Below, in pieces: positions 50,703 through 62,908 of a stretch of DNA of 64,000 nt. This stretch comes from Gammaproteobacteria bacterium (GTDB lineage Bacteria > Pseudomonadota > Gammaproteobacteria > 21-64-14), in assembly GCA_027013145.1 (NCBI GenBank), contig JALUXX010000062.1:1-64000 (forward strand), read 5' to 3'. The first letter of the stretch is position 1. Each line of letters begins with the position of its first letter. Position numbers and translations under genes: made by a program. The notes beneath the pieces were generated by a model. The model was not told the DNA's origin and did not search any database. It saw only the letters and a program-made list of their open reading frames with translations.

Positions 50703-52877
50703 TCAGACCTGGGCGTAGCGCACGGCTTCCCCGAGCCAGCGCCGGATCAGCGGCGCGACGTGATCCGGGTGGTGTTCGAGCAGCAGGGTCGCGGCCTCGG
50801 CCACGTCGGAGAGCAGGTCGCGATCGCGCGTGAGGTCGGCGACGCGCAGTTGCAGCTCGCCCGTCTGGCGCGTGCCCAGCACCTCGCCGGGGCCGCGCAG
50901 GTCGAGGTCACGGCGCGCGATCTCGAAGCCGTCGTTGGTCTCGCGCAGCGCCGCGAGCCGCCGCCGGGCGTTCTCGGAGAGCGCGCCCTGGTAGAGCAGC
51001 ACGCAGCTGCTCTCGCGGCGGCCGCGGCCGACGCGTCCCCGCAACTGGTGCAGTTGCGCCAGACCGAGGCGCTCGGCGTTCTCGATGATCATCAGGCCGG
51101 CGTTGGGTACGTCGACGCCCACCTCGATCACCGTGGTCGCCACCAGGAGGTCGATCTCCCCGGTCTTGAACGCACCCATGATGCGTGCCTTGTCGCGTTC
51201 CTTGAGCCGTCCGTGCACCAACCCGACGCGCAGCTCCGGCAGCGCCTCGGCCAGCGCCGCCGCCGTGTCGGCCGCCGCCCGGCACTGCAGGGCCTCGGAC
51301 TCCTCGATCAGGGTGCAGACCCAATAGGCCTGAAGTCCGGAGCGGCAGGCCCTGCGCACTCGTTCGACCACCTCGCCGCGGCGTTGGTCGGGGACGACGA
51401 CGGTCTTCACCGGGGTGCGCCCGGGCGGCAGCTCGTCGATGACCGAGGTGTCGAGGTCGGCATACGCGGTCATCGCCAGGGTGCGCGGGATCGGCGTGGC
51501 GGTCATGACCAGTTGATGCGGCTGCAGCTCCGGGCGCCGGCCCTTCTCGTGCAGCGCGAGACGCTGATGCACGCCGAAACGGTGCTGCTCGTCGATGACG
51601 ACCAGTGCGAGGCGCGTGAACTCCACCGCTTCCTGGAACAGTGCGTGGGTGCCGACGGCCACCGCGGCGGTTCCGTCGCGCAGGGCCGCGAGGGCCTCGC
51701 GCCGCGCCGCGCCGCGACCGCGCCCGCCGAGGCGCGCCACGCGCACGCCGAGGGGTTCGAACCAGGCGCTGAAATTGCGGTAGTGTTGTTCGGCGAGCAG
51801 TTCGGTGGGCGCCATCAGCGCCGCCTGCCAGCCGGCCTCGACCGCCTCGAGACAGGCCAGGGCGGCGACCAGCGTTTTCCCGGAGCCGACGTCGCCCTGC
51901 ACCAGGCGCAGCATCGGCACGCCCCGTGCCAGGTCCTCGCGGATCCTGGCGGCGACGCGCTCCTGCGCCGCCGTCAGCGTGAACGGGAGCGCCGCGCGCA
52001 GGGCCGCGGCGAGCCGGCCGTCGCTGCGCAGTACGGGCGCCGGGCGCCGGCGCACCCGCGCGCGCAGGCGGCGCAGGCTGAGGCGGTGGGCGAGCAGCTC
52101 CTCGAAGGCGAGCCGGCGTTGCGCGGGGTGGCGCCCGGCGGCGAGTTCGGCGAGCGGGGCCGTGCGCGGCGGTCGATGTACATAGCGCAGCGCGTCCGGG
52201 AGAGAGGGCAGACGGAAGCGGCGCAGGATCGGTTCCGGGAGGAATTCGGGCAGCGCCGGCGCGCCCCGGTCCGCCGCCTCCAGGTACTCGAGCGCCTGCG
52301 CCGCGAGTGCCCGCAACCGCACCTGGTGCAGGCCTTCGGTCGCGGGATAGACGGGCGTCAGGCTGTCGGCCTCCGAATCGGTTTCCGCTTCCGCCCCCGG
52401 TTCGGCGTCCGCACCGCGCGCGGCGACCAGCCGGTATTCCGGATGCACCATCTCCAGGGTGATCGGGCCGGGTCGCACCTCGCCGAAGCAGCGGATCCTC
52501 CGCCCGCGCCGCAAGGTCTCCTGCCGGTGTGCGTTGAAGTGGAAGAAGCGCAGCGTCAGGCTGCCGGTGCCGTCTCCGATGCGGCACAGCAACGCGCGCC
52601 GGCGCCCGCGTCCGATCTCGGTCAGTTCCACCTCGCCCTCGACGACCGCCGCGGCGCCCGCACGCAGCGCGCCGATCGGGACCACGCGCGTGCGGTCCTC
52701 GTAGCGCAGCGGCAGGTGGAAGAGGAGGTCCTGCACGGTCCGGATGCCCAGGCGTTCGAGCCGCGCCGCAAGCTGCGGCCCGACGCCGCGCAGGGCGGTG
52801 ACGGCAACGGCGTCGGGCGTCGGGGCGCGCGCCCCCGGACCCGCGCCGGCTTCACCCGCCGAGGTCGAGGACGGCAT
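50703..52877 (-). CDS. recG: ATP-dependent DNA helicase RecG
   Basis: Reverses stalled replication forks and processes Holliday junctions. The 724-residue protein has an N-terminal wedge (OB) domain, Walker [13 protein letters not shown] (motif II), [11 protein letters not shown] (motif III), and a helicase C domain with QLRGRVGRG. An acidic insert near residue 160 ([11 protein letters not shown]) is unusual. The start overlaps ridA by 26 bp; no other good start was found. Confidence 0.96.
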   Translation of the reverse strand: MPSSTSAGEAGAGPGARAPTPDAVAVTALRGVGPQLAARLERLGIRTVQDLLFHLPLRYEDRTRVVPIGALRAGAAAVVEGEVELTEIGRGRRRALLCRIGDGTGSLTLRFFHFNAHRQETLRRGRRIRCFGEVRPGPITLEMVHPEYRLVAARGADAEPGAEAETDSEADSLTPVYPATEGLHQVRLRALAAQALEYLEAADRGAPALPEFLPEPILRRFRLPSLPDALRYVHRPPRTAPLAELAAGRHPAQRRLAFEELLAHRLSLRRLRARVRRRPAPVLRSDGRLAAALRAALPFTLTAAQERVAARIREDLARGVPMLRLVQGDVGSGKTLVAALACLEAVEAGWQAALMAPTELLAEQHYRNFSAWFEPLGVRVARLGGRGRGAARREALAALRDGTAAVAVGTHALFQEAVEFTRLALVVIDEQHRFGVHQRLALHEKGRRPELQPHQLVMTATPIPRTLAMTAYADLDTSVIDELPPGRTPVKTVVVPDQRRGEVVERVRRACRSGLQAYWVCTLIEESEALQCRAAADTAAALAEALPELRVGLVHGRLKERDKARIMGAFKTGEIDLLVATTVIEVGVDVPNAGLMIIENAERLGLAQLHQLRGRVGRGRRESSCVLLYQGALSENARRRLAALRETNDGFEIARRDLDLRGPGEVLGTRQTGELQLRVADLTRDRDLLSDVAEAATLLLEHHPDHVAPLIRRWLGEAVRYAQV

Positions 52878-53238
52878 CCATCTCCACCGCGGCGCCGCGC
52901 GGCAGCGCGGCGACGCCGACCGCGGCGCGCGCCGGGTACGGCTCCCGGAAATACTCGGCCATGATCCGGTTGACGAGCGGGAAATGCGCCAGATCGGTGA
53001 GGTAGACGTTGAGCTTGGCCACGTCGGCGAGGTCGCCGCCCGCGGCCTGTGCGACCGCCTTGAGGTTGTCGAACACGCGCCGGATCTGCGCCTCGATGCC
53101 CCCGTCCTCCAGCTCCATCGTCGCGGGGATCAGAGGGATCTGGCCGGAGAGGTAGACGGTGCGGTCGCAACGCACCGCCTGCGAGTAGGTCCCGATCGCC
53201 TCCGGGGCGTCGGGGGTGCGGATGATCTTTCGAGCCAT
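52852..53238 (-). CDS. ridA: RidA-family enamine/imine deaminase
   Basis: Hydrolyses reactive 2-aminoacrylate and related imines released by PLP enzymes. The 128-residue protein has the family's [16 protein letters not shown], the active-site Arg in [22 protein letters not shown]-like C-terminal region ([11 protein letters not shown]), and normal length. Its 3' end overlaps recG. It follows spoT by 43 bp, a gene order common in gammaproteobacteria. Confidence 0.93.
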   Translation of the reverse strand: MARKIIRTPDAPEAIGTYSQAVRCDRTVYLSGQIPLIPATMELEDGGIEAQIRRVFDNLKAVAQAAGGDLADVAKLNVYLTDLAHFPLVNRIMAEYFREPYPARAAVGVAALPRGAAVEMDAVLDLGG

Positions 53239-53281
53239 TGCCGGGTGCTCCCGTGTGCCGGTGTCCGTGAACGCCGCGTGA

Positions 53282-55453
53282 TCAGCCGCGTGTGCGGGTG
53301 ATGCGCATGACCGATTCCATCGCGCGGATGCGGCGCATGATCCGTGCGAGGTGGCGGCGGTCGCGGACGTCGATCAGCAGGGTCATGGCGCTGGTCATGC
53401 CGTCGCGCTCCTCCATGCGCACGTTTTCGATGTTGGAACCCATCCCGGCCACCGTGGCCGCCACACTCGCGAGGACGCCGCGCTGATTGACCACGTCGAC
53501 CCGCACCTCGACCGGGAACTCCGCCTCGATGGATCCGCCCCACTCGACGTCGACCCACTTCTCCGGGCGCTTGCGGAATTCGGCGACGTTCTTGCAGTTG
53601 TCGGTATGGATGACGATCCCGCGCCCGGCGCTGAGAAAGCCCAGGATCGGGTCGCCGGGGATGGGATGGCAGCACCGGGCGTAGGTCACCACCATCCCTT
53701 CGGACCCGCGGATCGCGAGCGGGCCGGCGCGCGCGGTATCGGCGGTGGCCCCGGGGTCCTCGGCCGCGCCCAGGCGCCGGGCGATCAGCGAGGCGATACG
53801 GTTGCCGAGGCCGATCTCGGCGAGGAGGGCGTCGAGATCCGCCAGCCCCAGTTCGCTCAGGAGGGCCTCGAGGCGCTCGGGCGGGACGTCGTCCACCGAG
53901 AGCTGCAACCCCGCCAGCGCCCACTCCAGCAGTCGGCGGCCGAGCTGCACGGCCTCGCGGTGCTGGAGATTCTTGAGGTAGCTGCGGATGTTGGAGCGCG
54001 CCTTGCCGGTGGTGACGAAGCTCAGCCAGGCCGGGTTCGGCCGCGCGCCCGGGGCGGTGATGATCTCGACGGTCTGCCCGTTGGCGAGCGGGGTGCGCAA
54101 CGGCGCGAGCCGCCGGTCGATCTTCACCGCCACGCAACGCTTGCCCACATCGGTGTGCACCGCGTAGGCGAAATCCACGGCGGTCGCACCGCGCGGAAGC
54201 TTCATGATCTGCCCCTTGGGGGTGAACACGTAGACCTCGTCGGGGAACAGGTCGATCTTGACGTTCTCGAGGAATTCGAGCGAGTCGCCCGCGTTCTTCT
54301 GCAGCTCCAACACCCCGTGCAGCCACTCGCGCGCGCGCACCTGCGGCAGTCCTTCCCGATCGCCCGCCTTGTAGAGCCAGTGCGCGGCGATCCCCGATTC
54401 GGCGATCCGGTCCATGTCCTCGGTGCGGATCTGGACCTCCATCGGAACCCCGTAGGGACCGAACAGCACGGTGTGCAGCGATTGATAGCCGTTCGACTTG
54501 GGGATGGCGACGTAGTCCTTGAAGCGTCCCGGTACGGGCTTGTACAGGTTGTGCATGGCGCCGAGGACGCGATAGCAGGAATCGACGCTGTCGACGATGA
54601 TGCGGAAGGCGTAGACGTCGAACACCTCGTGGAACGGCAGCGCCTTCTGGCGCATCTTCTGATAGATGCCGTAGAGGTGCTTCTCGCGCCCGATCACCGT
54701 GCCCGGGAGCCCTTCCTGGCGCAGGCGCCGCTTGATGGCGGTCTCGACCTTGCGCAGGATCTCCTTGCGGTTGCCGCGCGCCTGGCGCACCGCCTCGGCG
54801 AGTACGCGTGCGCGCATCGGGTGGAGCGACTCGAAGGCGAGGTCCTCGAGTTCCACGCGCATGTGGTTCATGCCCAGGCGATTGGCGATCGGCGCGTAGA
54901 TCTCCAGCGTCTCGCGGGCGATCGCGCGGCGCCGCTCCGGGCGCAGGGCGCGCAACGTGCGCATGTTGTGCAGCCGGTCTGCGAGCTTGATGAGGATCAC
55001 GCGGATGTCGCGCACCATCGCCAGGAGCATCTTGCGGAAATTCTCCGCCTGCGCCTCGGCTTGCGACTGGAACTCGATCTGGGTGAGCTTGCTGACCCCG
55101 TCGACCAGCTCCGCCACCTCCTCGCCGAACTCCTGCGCGAGTTGCGCCTTGACGGTGGGTGTGTCTTCGATCACGTCGTGCAGGACGGCGGCGATCAGAC
55201 TCTGGTGGTCGATGTGCATCTCGGCGAGGATGCGCGCCACCGCCAGCGGGTGATAGATGTAGGGCTCCCCGCTGAGGCGGCGCTGGCCCTCGTGGGCCTC
55301 GGCGCCGAAGAGGTAGGCGCGATAGACGTCGCGGACCTGGTCCGGCTCGAGATAGGTCTCGAGCAGGGCGCACAGGTCACTGATCAGGAAGCGTGACTGG
55401 GCCGCCGCAGGGGCGGGGGGGTCGGGATGGGCCGCCGTCGGCGCCTTGGCCAT
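53282..55453 (-). CDS. spoT: Bifunctional (p)ppGpp synthetase/hydrolase
   Basis: Controls the stringent-response alarmone. The 723-residue protein has an intact hydrolase HD domain (His92-Asp93 in VLHDVIEDT), a synthetase domain ([23 protein letters not shown]), then TGS and C-terminal ACT domains. The intact HD site marks SpoT rather than RelA. The ATG at 55453 gives the usual start; a longer frame is Pro/Arg-rich. It follows rpoZ by 117 bp. Confidence 0.96.
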   Translation of the reverse strand: MAKAPTAAHPDPPAPAAAQSRFLISDLCALLETYLEPDQVRDVYRAYLFGAEAHEGQRRLSGEPYIYHPLAVARILAEMHIDHQSLIAAVLHDVIEDTPTVKAQLAQEFGEEVAELVDGVSKLTQIEFQSQAEAQAENFRKMLLAMVRDIRVILIKLADRLHNMRTLRALRPERRRAIARETLEIYAPIANRLGMNHMRVELEDLAFESLHPMRARVLAEAVRQARGNRKEILRKVETAIKRRLRQEGLPGTVIGREKHLYGIYQKMRQKALPFHEVFDVYAFRIIVDSVDSCYRVLGAMHNLYKPVPGRFKDYVAIPKSNGYQSLHTVLFGPYGVPMEVQIRTEDMDRIAESGIAAHWLYKAGDREGLPQVRAREWLHGVLELQKNAGDSLEFLENVKIDLFPDEVYVFTPKGQIMKLPRGATAVDFAYAVHTDVGKRCVAVKIDRRLAPLRTPLANGQTVEIITAPGARPNPAWLSFVTTGKARSNIRSYLKNLQHREAVQLGRRLLEWALAGLQLSVDDVPPERLEALLSELGLADLDALLAEIGLGNRIASLIARRLGAAEDPGATADTARAGPLAIRGSEGMVVTYARCCHPIPGDPILGFLSAGRGIVIHTDNCKNVAEFRKRPEKWVDVEWGGSIEAEFPVEVRVDVVNQRGVLASVAATVAGMGSNIENVRMEERDGMTSAMTLLIDVRDRRHLARIMRRIRAMESVMRITRTRG

Positions 55454-55570
55454 AGCAGTCGGAGTCCGGCGTGCGGGTGGGCGTGCCGCGCCCACCGGTG
55501 ATCGGGGGTCTACGGAGCCATGATAGGGCAAAGCCCCGGGGGGCCGGAAGCGGCGGGGCGGCGCGGGCGC

Positions 55571-56053
55571 CTACTCGGGCTCGGCGGGGGCGTTGGCGCC
55601 GGAATCGCTTGCGGGGGACGGAGCGGTGCCGGCGTCGGGATCTTCCGCCGCGGCGCCGCGCGGCGTCTCCGCGGCGTCGTCGGAGGCCTCCTGCGCAGCC
55701 CCTTCCGTGACGCCCTCCGCGCTGTCGTGGGCCTCCGCGGATGCACCCGTCGCACCCGCCTCCGCGCCGCCGCCGGCCTCCTCCGCGGTGTCCCCGGCGG
55801 CCTCGCGCAGCAGTTCCGCGAGTTCGTCGTCCGGGGTTTCCACCACCACCTTGCCGATCTCGTCGACGTTGTCCGGCGTGATCTCCCCGGCGGCGATCTC
55901 CCGCAGGGCCATCACCGTGGGCTTGTCGTTCTCCCAGTCGAGCAGCGCCGGCGCCCCGCGCGCGAGCTGGCGCGCGCGCTTGGAGGAAACCAGCACCAGC
56001 TGAAAGCGGTTGTCGACCTTGTCGAGGCAGTCTTCTACGGTGACCCGGGCCAT
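55571..56053 (-). CDS. rpoZ: RNA polymerase omega subunit with long acidic tail
   Basis: Omega helps assemble RNA polymerase and forms part of a ppGpp-binding site. The first 85 residues match RpoZ ([33 protein letters not shown]). The usual protein is about 90 residues; this one has 160, with an added disordered Ala/Glu/Asp-rich tail of about 75 residues. No frameshift was seen. It lies in the gmk-rpoZ-spoT order. Confidence 0.93.
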   Translation of the reverse strand: MARVTVEDCLDKVDNRFQLVLVSSKRARQLARGAPALLDWENDKPTVMALREIAAGEITPDNVDEIGKVVVETPDDELAELLREAAGDTAEEAGGGAEAGATGASAEAHDSAEGVTEGAAQEASDDAAETPRGAAAEDPDAGTAPSPASDSGANAPAEPE

Positions 56054-56156
56054 CGGCGGCACTCTCCTGAAGGGTACGCGGGGCAGTTCGAACGCGGCCG
56101 CGGCGCGCGCCGGCGCCCGCCGCGCGGGGGCGCCCACTATAGCCGAATCGCCGGCC

Positions 56157-57669
<1,513 letters not shown>

Positions 57670-57690
57670 GGATGGCGCTCCTATTTAAAT

Positions 57691-57721
57691 GTCGGGACCG
57701 TCCGTCCCGGACGGTCCCGAC
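57691..57721. repeat. Perfect 14-bp hairpin before yicC
   Basis: GTCGGGACCGTCCG, a 3-base loop, and its exact complement. It lies 22 bases upstream of the yicC start codon and abuts the duplicated block. It could be an operator, attenuator or REP-like palindrome. Part of the right arm is repeated in the second copy of the block. Confidence 0.7.
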
Positions 57722-58018
57722 TCTCGCCGCGCCCGGCACATGTCCGTGCGCGGCTCCGCCGGCCCGGGCGCCCCGGGAGACGATCCGGGGCGCCCGTTCC
57801 GCGGGCGGGGCATTCGCCCCGCCGGGTGGTGTCCGCGCGCGCCGCGGGACCCTCGACGGGATCCGGTTCGGAGCCCGTCCCGGACGGTCCCGACTCTCGC
57901 CGCGCCCGGCACATGTCCGTGCGCGGCTCCGCCGGCCCGGGCGCCCCGGGAGACGACCCGGGGCGCCCGTTCCGCGGGCGGGGCATTCGCCCCGCCGGGT
58001 GGTGTCCGCACGCGCCGC
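57702..58018. repeat. 144-bp direct duplication between yicC and the PP2C gene
   Basis: Bases 57702-57845 and 57875-58018 are almost identical (two or so differences) and offset by 173 bp, with 29 bp between. Each copy contains a GGCGGGGC-ATTC-GCCCCGCC palindrome. The high identity implies a recent duplication. This block makes up most of the 449-bp divergent gap 57670-58118; the rest (58019-58118) shows no clear promoter. Confidence 0.85.
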
Positions 58019-58118
58019 ACCCGCCCGAAGGGCGCCGCCGGGGCGCCAATGGTAATCTTTCCGGCCAAGGCAGGGAAATGGGCGCCGGCGCCGGCGCGCC
58101 GCGCAGCGGGGCGGCCCG

Positions 58119-58856
58119 ATGGATTACGAGATCGCGCAGGCGAGCCTGCGCGGCGATCGCGAGAACAATCAGGACCGCCTCGCCTGGCTGGAGGCCGACG
58201 GCGGGGTGCTTCTGGTCCTCGCCGACGGGATGGGAGGTCACCCCCGGGGCGAGCTGGCCGCGGAGATCGCGGTGCGGACCCTCACCGCCGCCTATCGCGC
58301 CGCGCCGCGCCCGTTGCCGGATCCCGGCGCTTTTCTGTGCGCCGCATTCGAGCGCGCCCACGCGGAGATCGTCGCCGCCGGACGGCGCGAGCGCCCGCCG
58401 GTGGACCCGCACACGACCTGCGTCGCGGCGGTGGTCGAAGGCGGGCGCGCCCACTGGGCGCACGTCGGCGACAGCCGCCTGTATTGGATCCGTGCCGGCG
58501 GCGGGGCGGAACACACGCGCGACCACAATGCCGCCGAGGACCTGTACCGCGAAGGGGCGATCGACGCGGCGGCGCGGCGCACACACCCCTTGCGCCACGT
58601 CGTCACCCGCGCCTTGGGCGGCGCAGGCCCGGGACCGGTGCAGGCGGGCGGCGGCGTGGCGCTCGCGTCCGGCGACCTGCTCGTGCTGTGCTCCGACGGG
58701 CTCCTGGTCCTGCCGCAGGAGCGCCTCCTGGCGGGCCTGCGTGCGGCCGCTCCCCTGCAGGCAGGGATCGACGCCCTTGCTCACGCCGCGGTCGCGGCGG
58801 CGCACCCCCGCAGCGATAACGTGAGCATCCTCGCCTTGGGGGCCCGTCGGGCGTAG
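58119..58856 (+). CDS. PP2C-family protein serine/threonine phosphatase
   Basis: Metal-dependent phosphatase of 245 residues. The PP2C motifs are present: GDRENNQDRL with the early Asp, VLADGMGGH, HVGDSRLYW, LCSDGL and the C-terminal SDNVSILAL with the last metal-binding Asp. No transmembrane segment. In relatives it pairs with a Ser/Thr kinase or FHA protein, but none is adjacent, so its substrates are unknown. Confidence 0.88.
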   Translation: MDYEIAQASLRGDRENNQDRLAWLEADGGVLLVLADGMGGHPRGELAAEIAVRTLTAAYRAAPRPLPDPGAFLCAAFERAHAEIVAAGRRERPPVDPHTTCVAAVVEGGRAHWAHVGDSRLYWIRAGGGAEHTRDHNAAEDLYREGAIDAAARRTHPLRHVVTRALGGAGPGPVQAGGGVALASGDLLVLCSDGLLVLPQERLLAGLRAAAPLQAGIDALAHAAVAAAHPRSDNVSILALGARRA

Positions 58857-58892
58857 GCTTGTTCTTCTGGACGGTGGGAGATCGGCCCATTT

Positions 58893-58946
58893 TTCCGATC
58901 GTTTCCGTTCAACAGCGACCATCATCCTCCAGTCAAACGATCGGAA
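58893..58946. repeat. 12-bp inverted repeat upstream of rph
   Basis: TTCCGATCGTTT (58893-58904) and its exact complement (58935-58946), separated by 30 bases. It begins just after the PP2C gene and is more AT-rich than its surroundings. Arm spacing of about four helix turns would suit a dimeric or tetrameric DNA-binding factor; it could also fold as a terminator-like stem. Confidence 0.5.
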
Positions 58947-59034
58947 GACCGCGCCCGACCTCCCGCCGCCTCGCTGCGGACACCCAAGTCCGACGGTTCT
59001 CCCGGTGGGTCCCCAGGTCCGACAGGCTCCCAGG

Positions 59035-59071
59035 CGCCGGGACGCGGCGTCGCGCGCGTCGCGTCCCGGCG
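59035..59071. terminator. Strong 12-bp hairpin between PP2C and rph
   Basis: CGCCGGGACGCG, a 13-base GC-rich loop and its exact complement. No U-run follows, so a classic intrinsic terminator is not complete. It lies 47 bases before the rph start codon and could instead act on the rph leader. Confidence 0.4.
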
Positions 59072-59118
59072 TGATGCGGTAAGATAGCCGCCCCGTCGCC
59101 GATTCCTCCGGAGGTTCC

Positions 59119-59838
59119 ATGCGCCCCAGCGGTCGTGCCGCCGACGAGATGCGCCCGGTGCGTCTGACCCGCCACTACACCCGCCACGCCGAGGGCTCGG
59201 TGCTGGTCGAATTCGGCGACACGCGCGTGCTCTGTACCGCGAGCGTGAGCGACCGCGCCCCGGGGTTCCTGCGCGGGAAGGGTCGCGGCTGGGTCACGGC
59301 CGAGTACGGGATGCTCCCGCGCGCCACCGGCGAGCGTACCCCGCGTGAGGCGGCGCGCGGACGCCAGGGTGGACGCACCCTCGAGATCCAGCGTCTGATC
59401 GGGCGCGCCCTGCGGGCGGCGGTGGACCCGGCGGCGCTCGGCGAGCGCACCGTCACCCTCGACTGCGATGTCCTCCAGGCCGACGGCGGGACCCGGACCG
59501 CGGCGATCACCGGCGCCTACGTCGCGCTGGTGGACGCGGTGGGCACGCTGATGCGCGGCCCGCGCGCGGTGCGCGACCCGATCCACGGCATGGTCGCCGC
59601 GGTGTCGGTGGGCATCGTCGACGGGGTCCCGGTGCTCGATCTCGACTATGCCGAGGATTGCCGCGCGGAGACGGACATGAACGTCGTCATGAACGATGCC
59701 GGCGCCTTCATCGAGGTGCAGGGCACGGCCGAGGGGCACGCCTTCCGCATGGAGGAGCTGCTCGCCATGCTGGACCTCGCCCGGCGCGGCACCGCGCGGC
59801 TCATGGAACTGCAACGCGAGGCGCTCGCCGGTGACTGA
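59119..59838 (+). CDS. rph: Ribonuclease PH
   Basis: Phosphorolytic 3' exoribonuclease that trims tRNA precursors. The 239-residue protein has the family pattern [28 protein letters not shown] and [21 protein letters not shown]-like core ([12 protein letters not shown]). GGAGG precedes the ATG. Its end overlaps the rdgB GTG start by 8 bp. Confidence 0.96.
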   Translation: MRPSGRAADEMRPVRLTRHYTRHAEGSVLVEFGDTRVLCTASVSDRAPGFLRGKGRGWVTAEYGMLPRATGERTPREAARGRQGGRTLEIQRLIGRALRAAVDPAALGERTVTLDCDVLQADGGTRTAAITGAYVALVDAVGTLMRGPRAVRDPIHGMVAAVSVGIVDGVPVLDLDYAEDCRAETDMNVVMNDAGAFIEVQGTAEGHAFRMEELLAMLDLARRGTARLMELQREALAGD

Positions 59839-60478
59839 GCCCGGAGCGCGGAGCGGTGCGCAGGCCGGCGGCGCGGCGCGCACGCTGGTACTGGCGAGCA
59901 ACAACGCGGGCAAGGTGCGCGAGTTCAACGAGCTGCTCGCCGGCCTCGATCTGGCCGTCGTGCCGCAGGCGCAGTTCGACGTGCCGGAGGTCGAGGAAAC
60001 CGGCCTGACCTTCGTGGAGAACGCCATTCTCAAGGCGCGCAACGCCGCCCGGCACACCGGGTGCCCGGCGATCGCCGACGATTCGGGACTGGAGGTCGAC
60101 GTGCTCGGCGGCGCGCCGGGCATCCGTTCCGCGCGCTACGCCGGTCCCGGCGCCGGCGACCGCGCCAACCTCGAGAAGCTCCTGGAGGCATTGCGGGGCG
60201 TGGAGCCGGCGCAGCGTACGGCGCGTTTCCAGTGCGTACTGGTGCGCCTGCGTCACGCCGAGGATCCCACCCCGCTGATCTGCCAGGGGACCTGGGAGGG
60301 CCGCATCCTCGAGGCACCCGTCGGCGCCAACGGGTTCGGCTACGACCCCGTCTTCTTCGTTCCGGCCGAGGGCTGTTCGGCGGCCGAACTCGACGCCGAG
60401 CGCAAGAACCGTCTCAGCCACCGGGGGCAGGCGTTGCGCGCCCTGGTCGCGGCGCTCGGCCGCGGGGCGGCGCCGTGA
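59831..60478 (+). CDS. rdgB: XTP/dITP pyrophosphatase
   Basis: Removes non-canonical purine nucleotides (dITP, XTP) from the precursor pool. The 215-residue protein has [39 protein letters not shown] and FGYDPVF. About 15 extra residues precede the core because the GTG start overlaps rph. Its stop overlaps the start of the Sel1 gene as GTGA. Confidence 0.95.
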   Translation: MTEPGARSGAQAGGAARTLVLASNNAGKVREFNELLAGLDLAVVPQAQFDVPEVEETGLTFVENAILKARNAARHTGCPAIADDSGLEVDVLGGAPGIRSARYAGPGAGDRANLEKLLEALRGVEPAQRTARFQCVLVRLRHAEDPTPLICQGTWEGRILEAPVGANGFGYDPVFFVPAEGCSAAELDAERKNRLSHRGQALRALVAALGRGAAP

Positions 60479-61407
60479 GCGCGCGTCGATCTTCGGGGGC
60501 CGGAGCGGCCGCCGCCGTGCTCGCCGCCGCCGTGCTCGCCGCCGCCGTGGGCCTCGCCCCGCGGGCCGCGGCCGCCGGCGGACCGCAGACGGAACCGGCC
60601 GACCTGGCGGCGATCCGCGCCGCGGCGCGCGACGAGAACACCGGCGCGCAACTGCTGCTCGGCCTGGCCTATCTCGAGGGGCGCTACGGGCTGCGCCGCG
60701 ATCCGGGCCGCGCCGCCTATTGGCTGCGGCGCGCGGCGCGCGACGGTCAGCCCTATGCGCAATACCGGCTCGGCGAACTCTATGCGGAAGGGCTCGGGGT
60801 ACCGCGCGACCCCGCACACGCGGTGTACTGGTGGCGGCGCGCGGCGCGCGCCGGTAACGCCCAGGCGCAGCTTCGCCTCGGCGAGGCCCTGCTCGCCGGT
60901 CGCGGCGTCGCCCGCGATCCCCGCGCGGCCGCGCACTGGCTGACGCTCGCGGCGCGCCAGGGCAACGCGCAGGCGCAGTACGAACTCGGGCGCATGTACC
61001 ACGAGGGCTACGGGGTCCCGCGCGACGCCGGACGCAGCACCGACTGGCTCAGCCGGGCCGCCGCCCAGGGCCAGTCGGATGCGGTCAAGCTGCTGCACCT
61101 GATCGAGGAGGCGGGCAAGGAGAGCACGCTCACCTACCAGCAGTCGGCGGAGGTCCTCGAGCGCAAAGCGAAGGCCGGCGATCCGCGCGCCCAGTACGAA
61201 CTCGGCCTGCGCTACGAGAGCGGCGCCTGGGACGTCCCCCGCAATCCCGCCCTGGCGCTGCACTGGCTGCGGGCGGCGGCCGACGGCGGCAACCGCCACG
61301 CGATGGCGGCCCTCGCGCACATCTACGACCGCGGCCTCCTCGGGCTCGCCCCGGATCCCAAGCGCGCGGCCTACTGGCGGCGCAAGGCGGCGGCCGCCCC
61401 GCACTGA
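60475..61407 (+). CDS. Secreted Sel1-repeat (TPR-like) protein
   Basis: A 310-residue protein with an Ala-rich signal peptide (cleavage near residue 34) and about six Sel1 repeats ([67 protein letters not shown]). Sel1 arrays bind other proteins. The function is unknown; its coupling to rdgB may reflect gene order more than function. Confidence 0.82.
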   Translation: MSARRSSGAGAAAAVLAAAVLAAAVGLAPRAAAAGGPQTEPADLAAIRAAARDENTGAQLLLGLAYLEGRYGLRRDPGRAAYWLRRAARDGQPYAQYRLGELYAEGLGVPRDPAHAVYWWRRAARAGNAQAQLRLGEALLAGRGVARDPRAAAHWLTLAARQGNAQAQYELGRMYHEGYGVPRDAGRSTDWLSRAAAQGQSDAVKLLHLIEEAGKESTLTYQQSAEVLERKAKAGDPRAQYELGLRYESGAWDVPRNPALALHWLRAAADGGNRHAMAALAHIYDRGLLGLAPDPKRAAYWRRKAAAAPH

Positions 61408-61514
61408 GGACGCCCCGCCCCGGCCCGCCTATACTGCCGGGCAGGGGCGGGCGGAGACCCGCGGCGCCGCGCGTGCCGGGCGGTTTGTCTCGCGCTCCGC
61501 TCCGGGAGGAGTCC

Positions 61515-62723
61515 GTGTCCGTAACCGCATCGCCCCCGCCGCCGCTCGCCCTCTACGTGCACCTGCCCTGGTGCGTGCGCAAGTGCCCGTACTGCGACTT
61601 CAATTCGCACCCGCTGCGCGGCGCCGTACCGGAGCGTGCCTACGTGGACGCGCTGCTCGCCGATCTCGACGCCGACCTTGTCGAGGCGGGCACGGCACTG
61701 ACCGGGCGCCCCCTGATCGCCGTGTTCCTGGGCGGCGGGACGCCGAGCCTGTTCACCGCCGCGGCGGTGGCGCGGCTGCTGGAGGGGGTCCGCGCCCGCT
61801 TTCCGCATCCCTTTGCGCCCGAGGTGACCCTGGAGGCCAATCCGGGGACGGTCGAGCGCGGGCGCTTCGCCGAGTTGCGTGCGGCCGGCGTCAACCGGCT
61901 GTCCATCGGCGTGCAGAGCTTTCAGGCCGACCTGCTCGGGCGCATCGGCCGTATTCACGACCGCGCCCAGGCCCTCGCCGCCGTCGAGGAGGCGCACCGG
62001 GCGGGGTTCGTCCGCCTGAACCTCGACCTCATGTACGGGCTCCCGGGGCAGAGTCGGGGCCAGGCCCGCGACGACGTGACGACGGCCTGTGCGCTGGAGC
62101 CGGACCACGTCTCGCTCTATCAACTCACGCTCGAGCCCGGCACGCCGTTCCACCGCCATCCGCCGCCGCTGCCCGGGGACGAGACGACTTGGCGCATGCA
62201 GTGCACGGGCGCGGAGATCCTCGCCGCGCACGGCTATCGCCGCTACGAAGTCTCCGCCTATGCGCACCCCGGCGGGGAGTGCCGCCACAACCGCAACTAC
62301 TGGGAGTTCGGCGACTACCTCGGGATCGGCGCGGGGGCGCACGCCAAGATCACCGGGGCGGCCGAAGCCGGGGTGGTGCGCCGCTGGAAGCAGGCGCGCC
62401 CGGCGCGCTACCTCGAGGCGGCGGGCACACCGGCACGCGTGGCCGGGGAGGCGCGCCCGCGCGGGGCGGAGCTGGCGTTCGAGTTCCTCCTCAATGCCCT
62501 GCGGCTCACGGACGGCTTCGCCCCGGCGCAGTTCACGGCGCGCACCGGGCTCGCCTTCGAGACCCTGCGCCCGCGGCTCGAGGCGCTCGCCGCCCTCGGT
62601 CTCCTGGACCTCGGCCCGGAGTCGGTGCGCGCGAGCGCCCGCGGGGCGCGCTTTCTCAACGAGATCCTCGAGCGTTTCCTGCCGGAGGAGAGCGGTGAAC
62701 GGGATCGAACCGGTACGGGTTGA
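61515..62723 (+). CDS. hemW: HemW, haem chaperone / radical SAM protein
   Basis: Related to coproporphyrinogen III dehydrogenase but thought to deliver haem to respiratory proteins. The 402-residue protein has the radical SAM Cys20-Cys24-Cys27 (CVRKCPYC), LGGGTPSL, LEANPGT, GVQSFQ and a C-terminal HemW-type domain. GTG at 61515 is supported by GGGAGGAG; an ATG at 61473 is less likely. The rph-rdgB-hemW order is common in gammaproteobacteria. Confidence 0.93.
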   Translation: MSVTASPPPPLALYVHLPWCVRKCPYCDFNSHPLRGAVPERAYVDALLADLDADLVEAGTALTGRPLIAVFLGGGTPSLFTAAAVARLLEGVRARFPHPFAPEVTLEANPGTVERGRFAELRAAGVNRLSIGVQSFQADLLGRIGRIHDRAQALAAVEEAHRAGFVRLNLDLMYGLPGQSRGQARDDVTTACALEPDHVSLYQLTLEPGTPFHRHPPPLPGDETTWRMQCTGAEILAAHGYRRYEVSAYAHPGGECRHNRNYWEFGDYLGIGAGAHAKITGAAEAGVVRRWKQARPARYLEAAGTPARVAGEARPRGAELAFEFLLNALRLTDGFAPAQFTARTGLAFETLRPRLEALAALGLLDLGPESVRASARGARFLNEILERFLPEESGERDRTGTG

Positions 62724-62889
62724 CTGTCCCTATTGCGGCGAGCCGTTCACCACCACGGTCGATTGCAGTGCCGGGGATCAGGACTACGTCGAGGACTGCC
62801 CCGTGTGCTGCCGTCCCATCGACTTCTCCGTGGCGATCGATGCGGCCGGCCGGATCGCTTCCCTGCGGGTGCGCCGCGACGACGAGTAG
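62695..62889 (+). CDS. CPXCG-motif Cys-rich protein
   Basis: A 64-residue protein with two CxxC pairs (CPYCGEP; CPVCC) that likely bind one zinc. It belongs to the small CPXCG family of unknown function. The GTG at 62695 follows GGAGGAG and overlaps the hemW end by 29 bp in another frame. It is too short to be obvious but has a clear family pattern. Confidence 0.8.
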   Translation: MNGIEPVRVDCPYCGEPFTTTVDCSAGDQDYVEDCPVCCRPIDFSVAIDAAGRIASLRVRRDDE

Positions 62890-62908
62890 GCCGGTGCGAG
62901 GGTGAGTC

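Noticed and set aside
53351-55396. 681-codon plus-strand frame
   Set aside because: Antisense shadow of spoT, of low-complexity composition.
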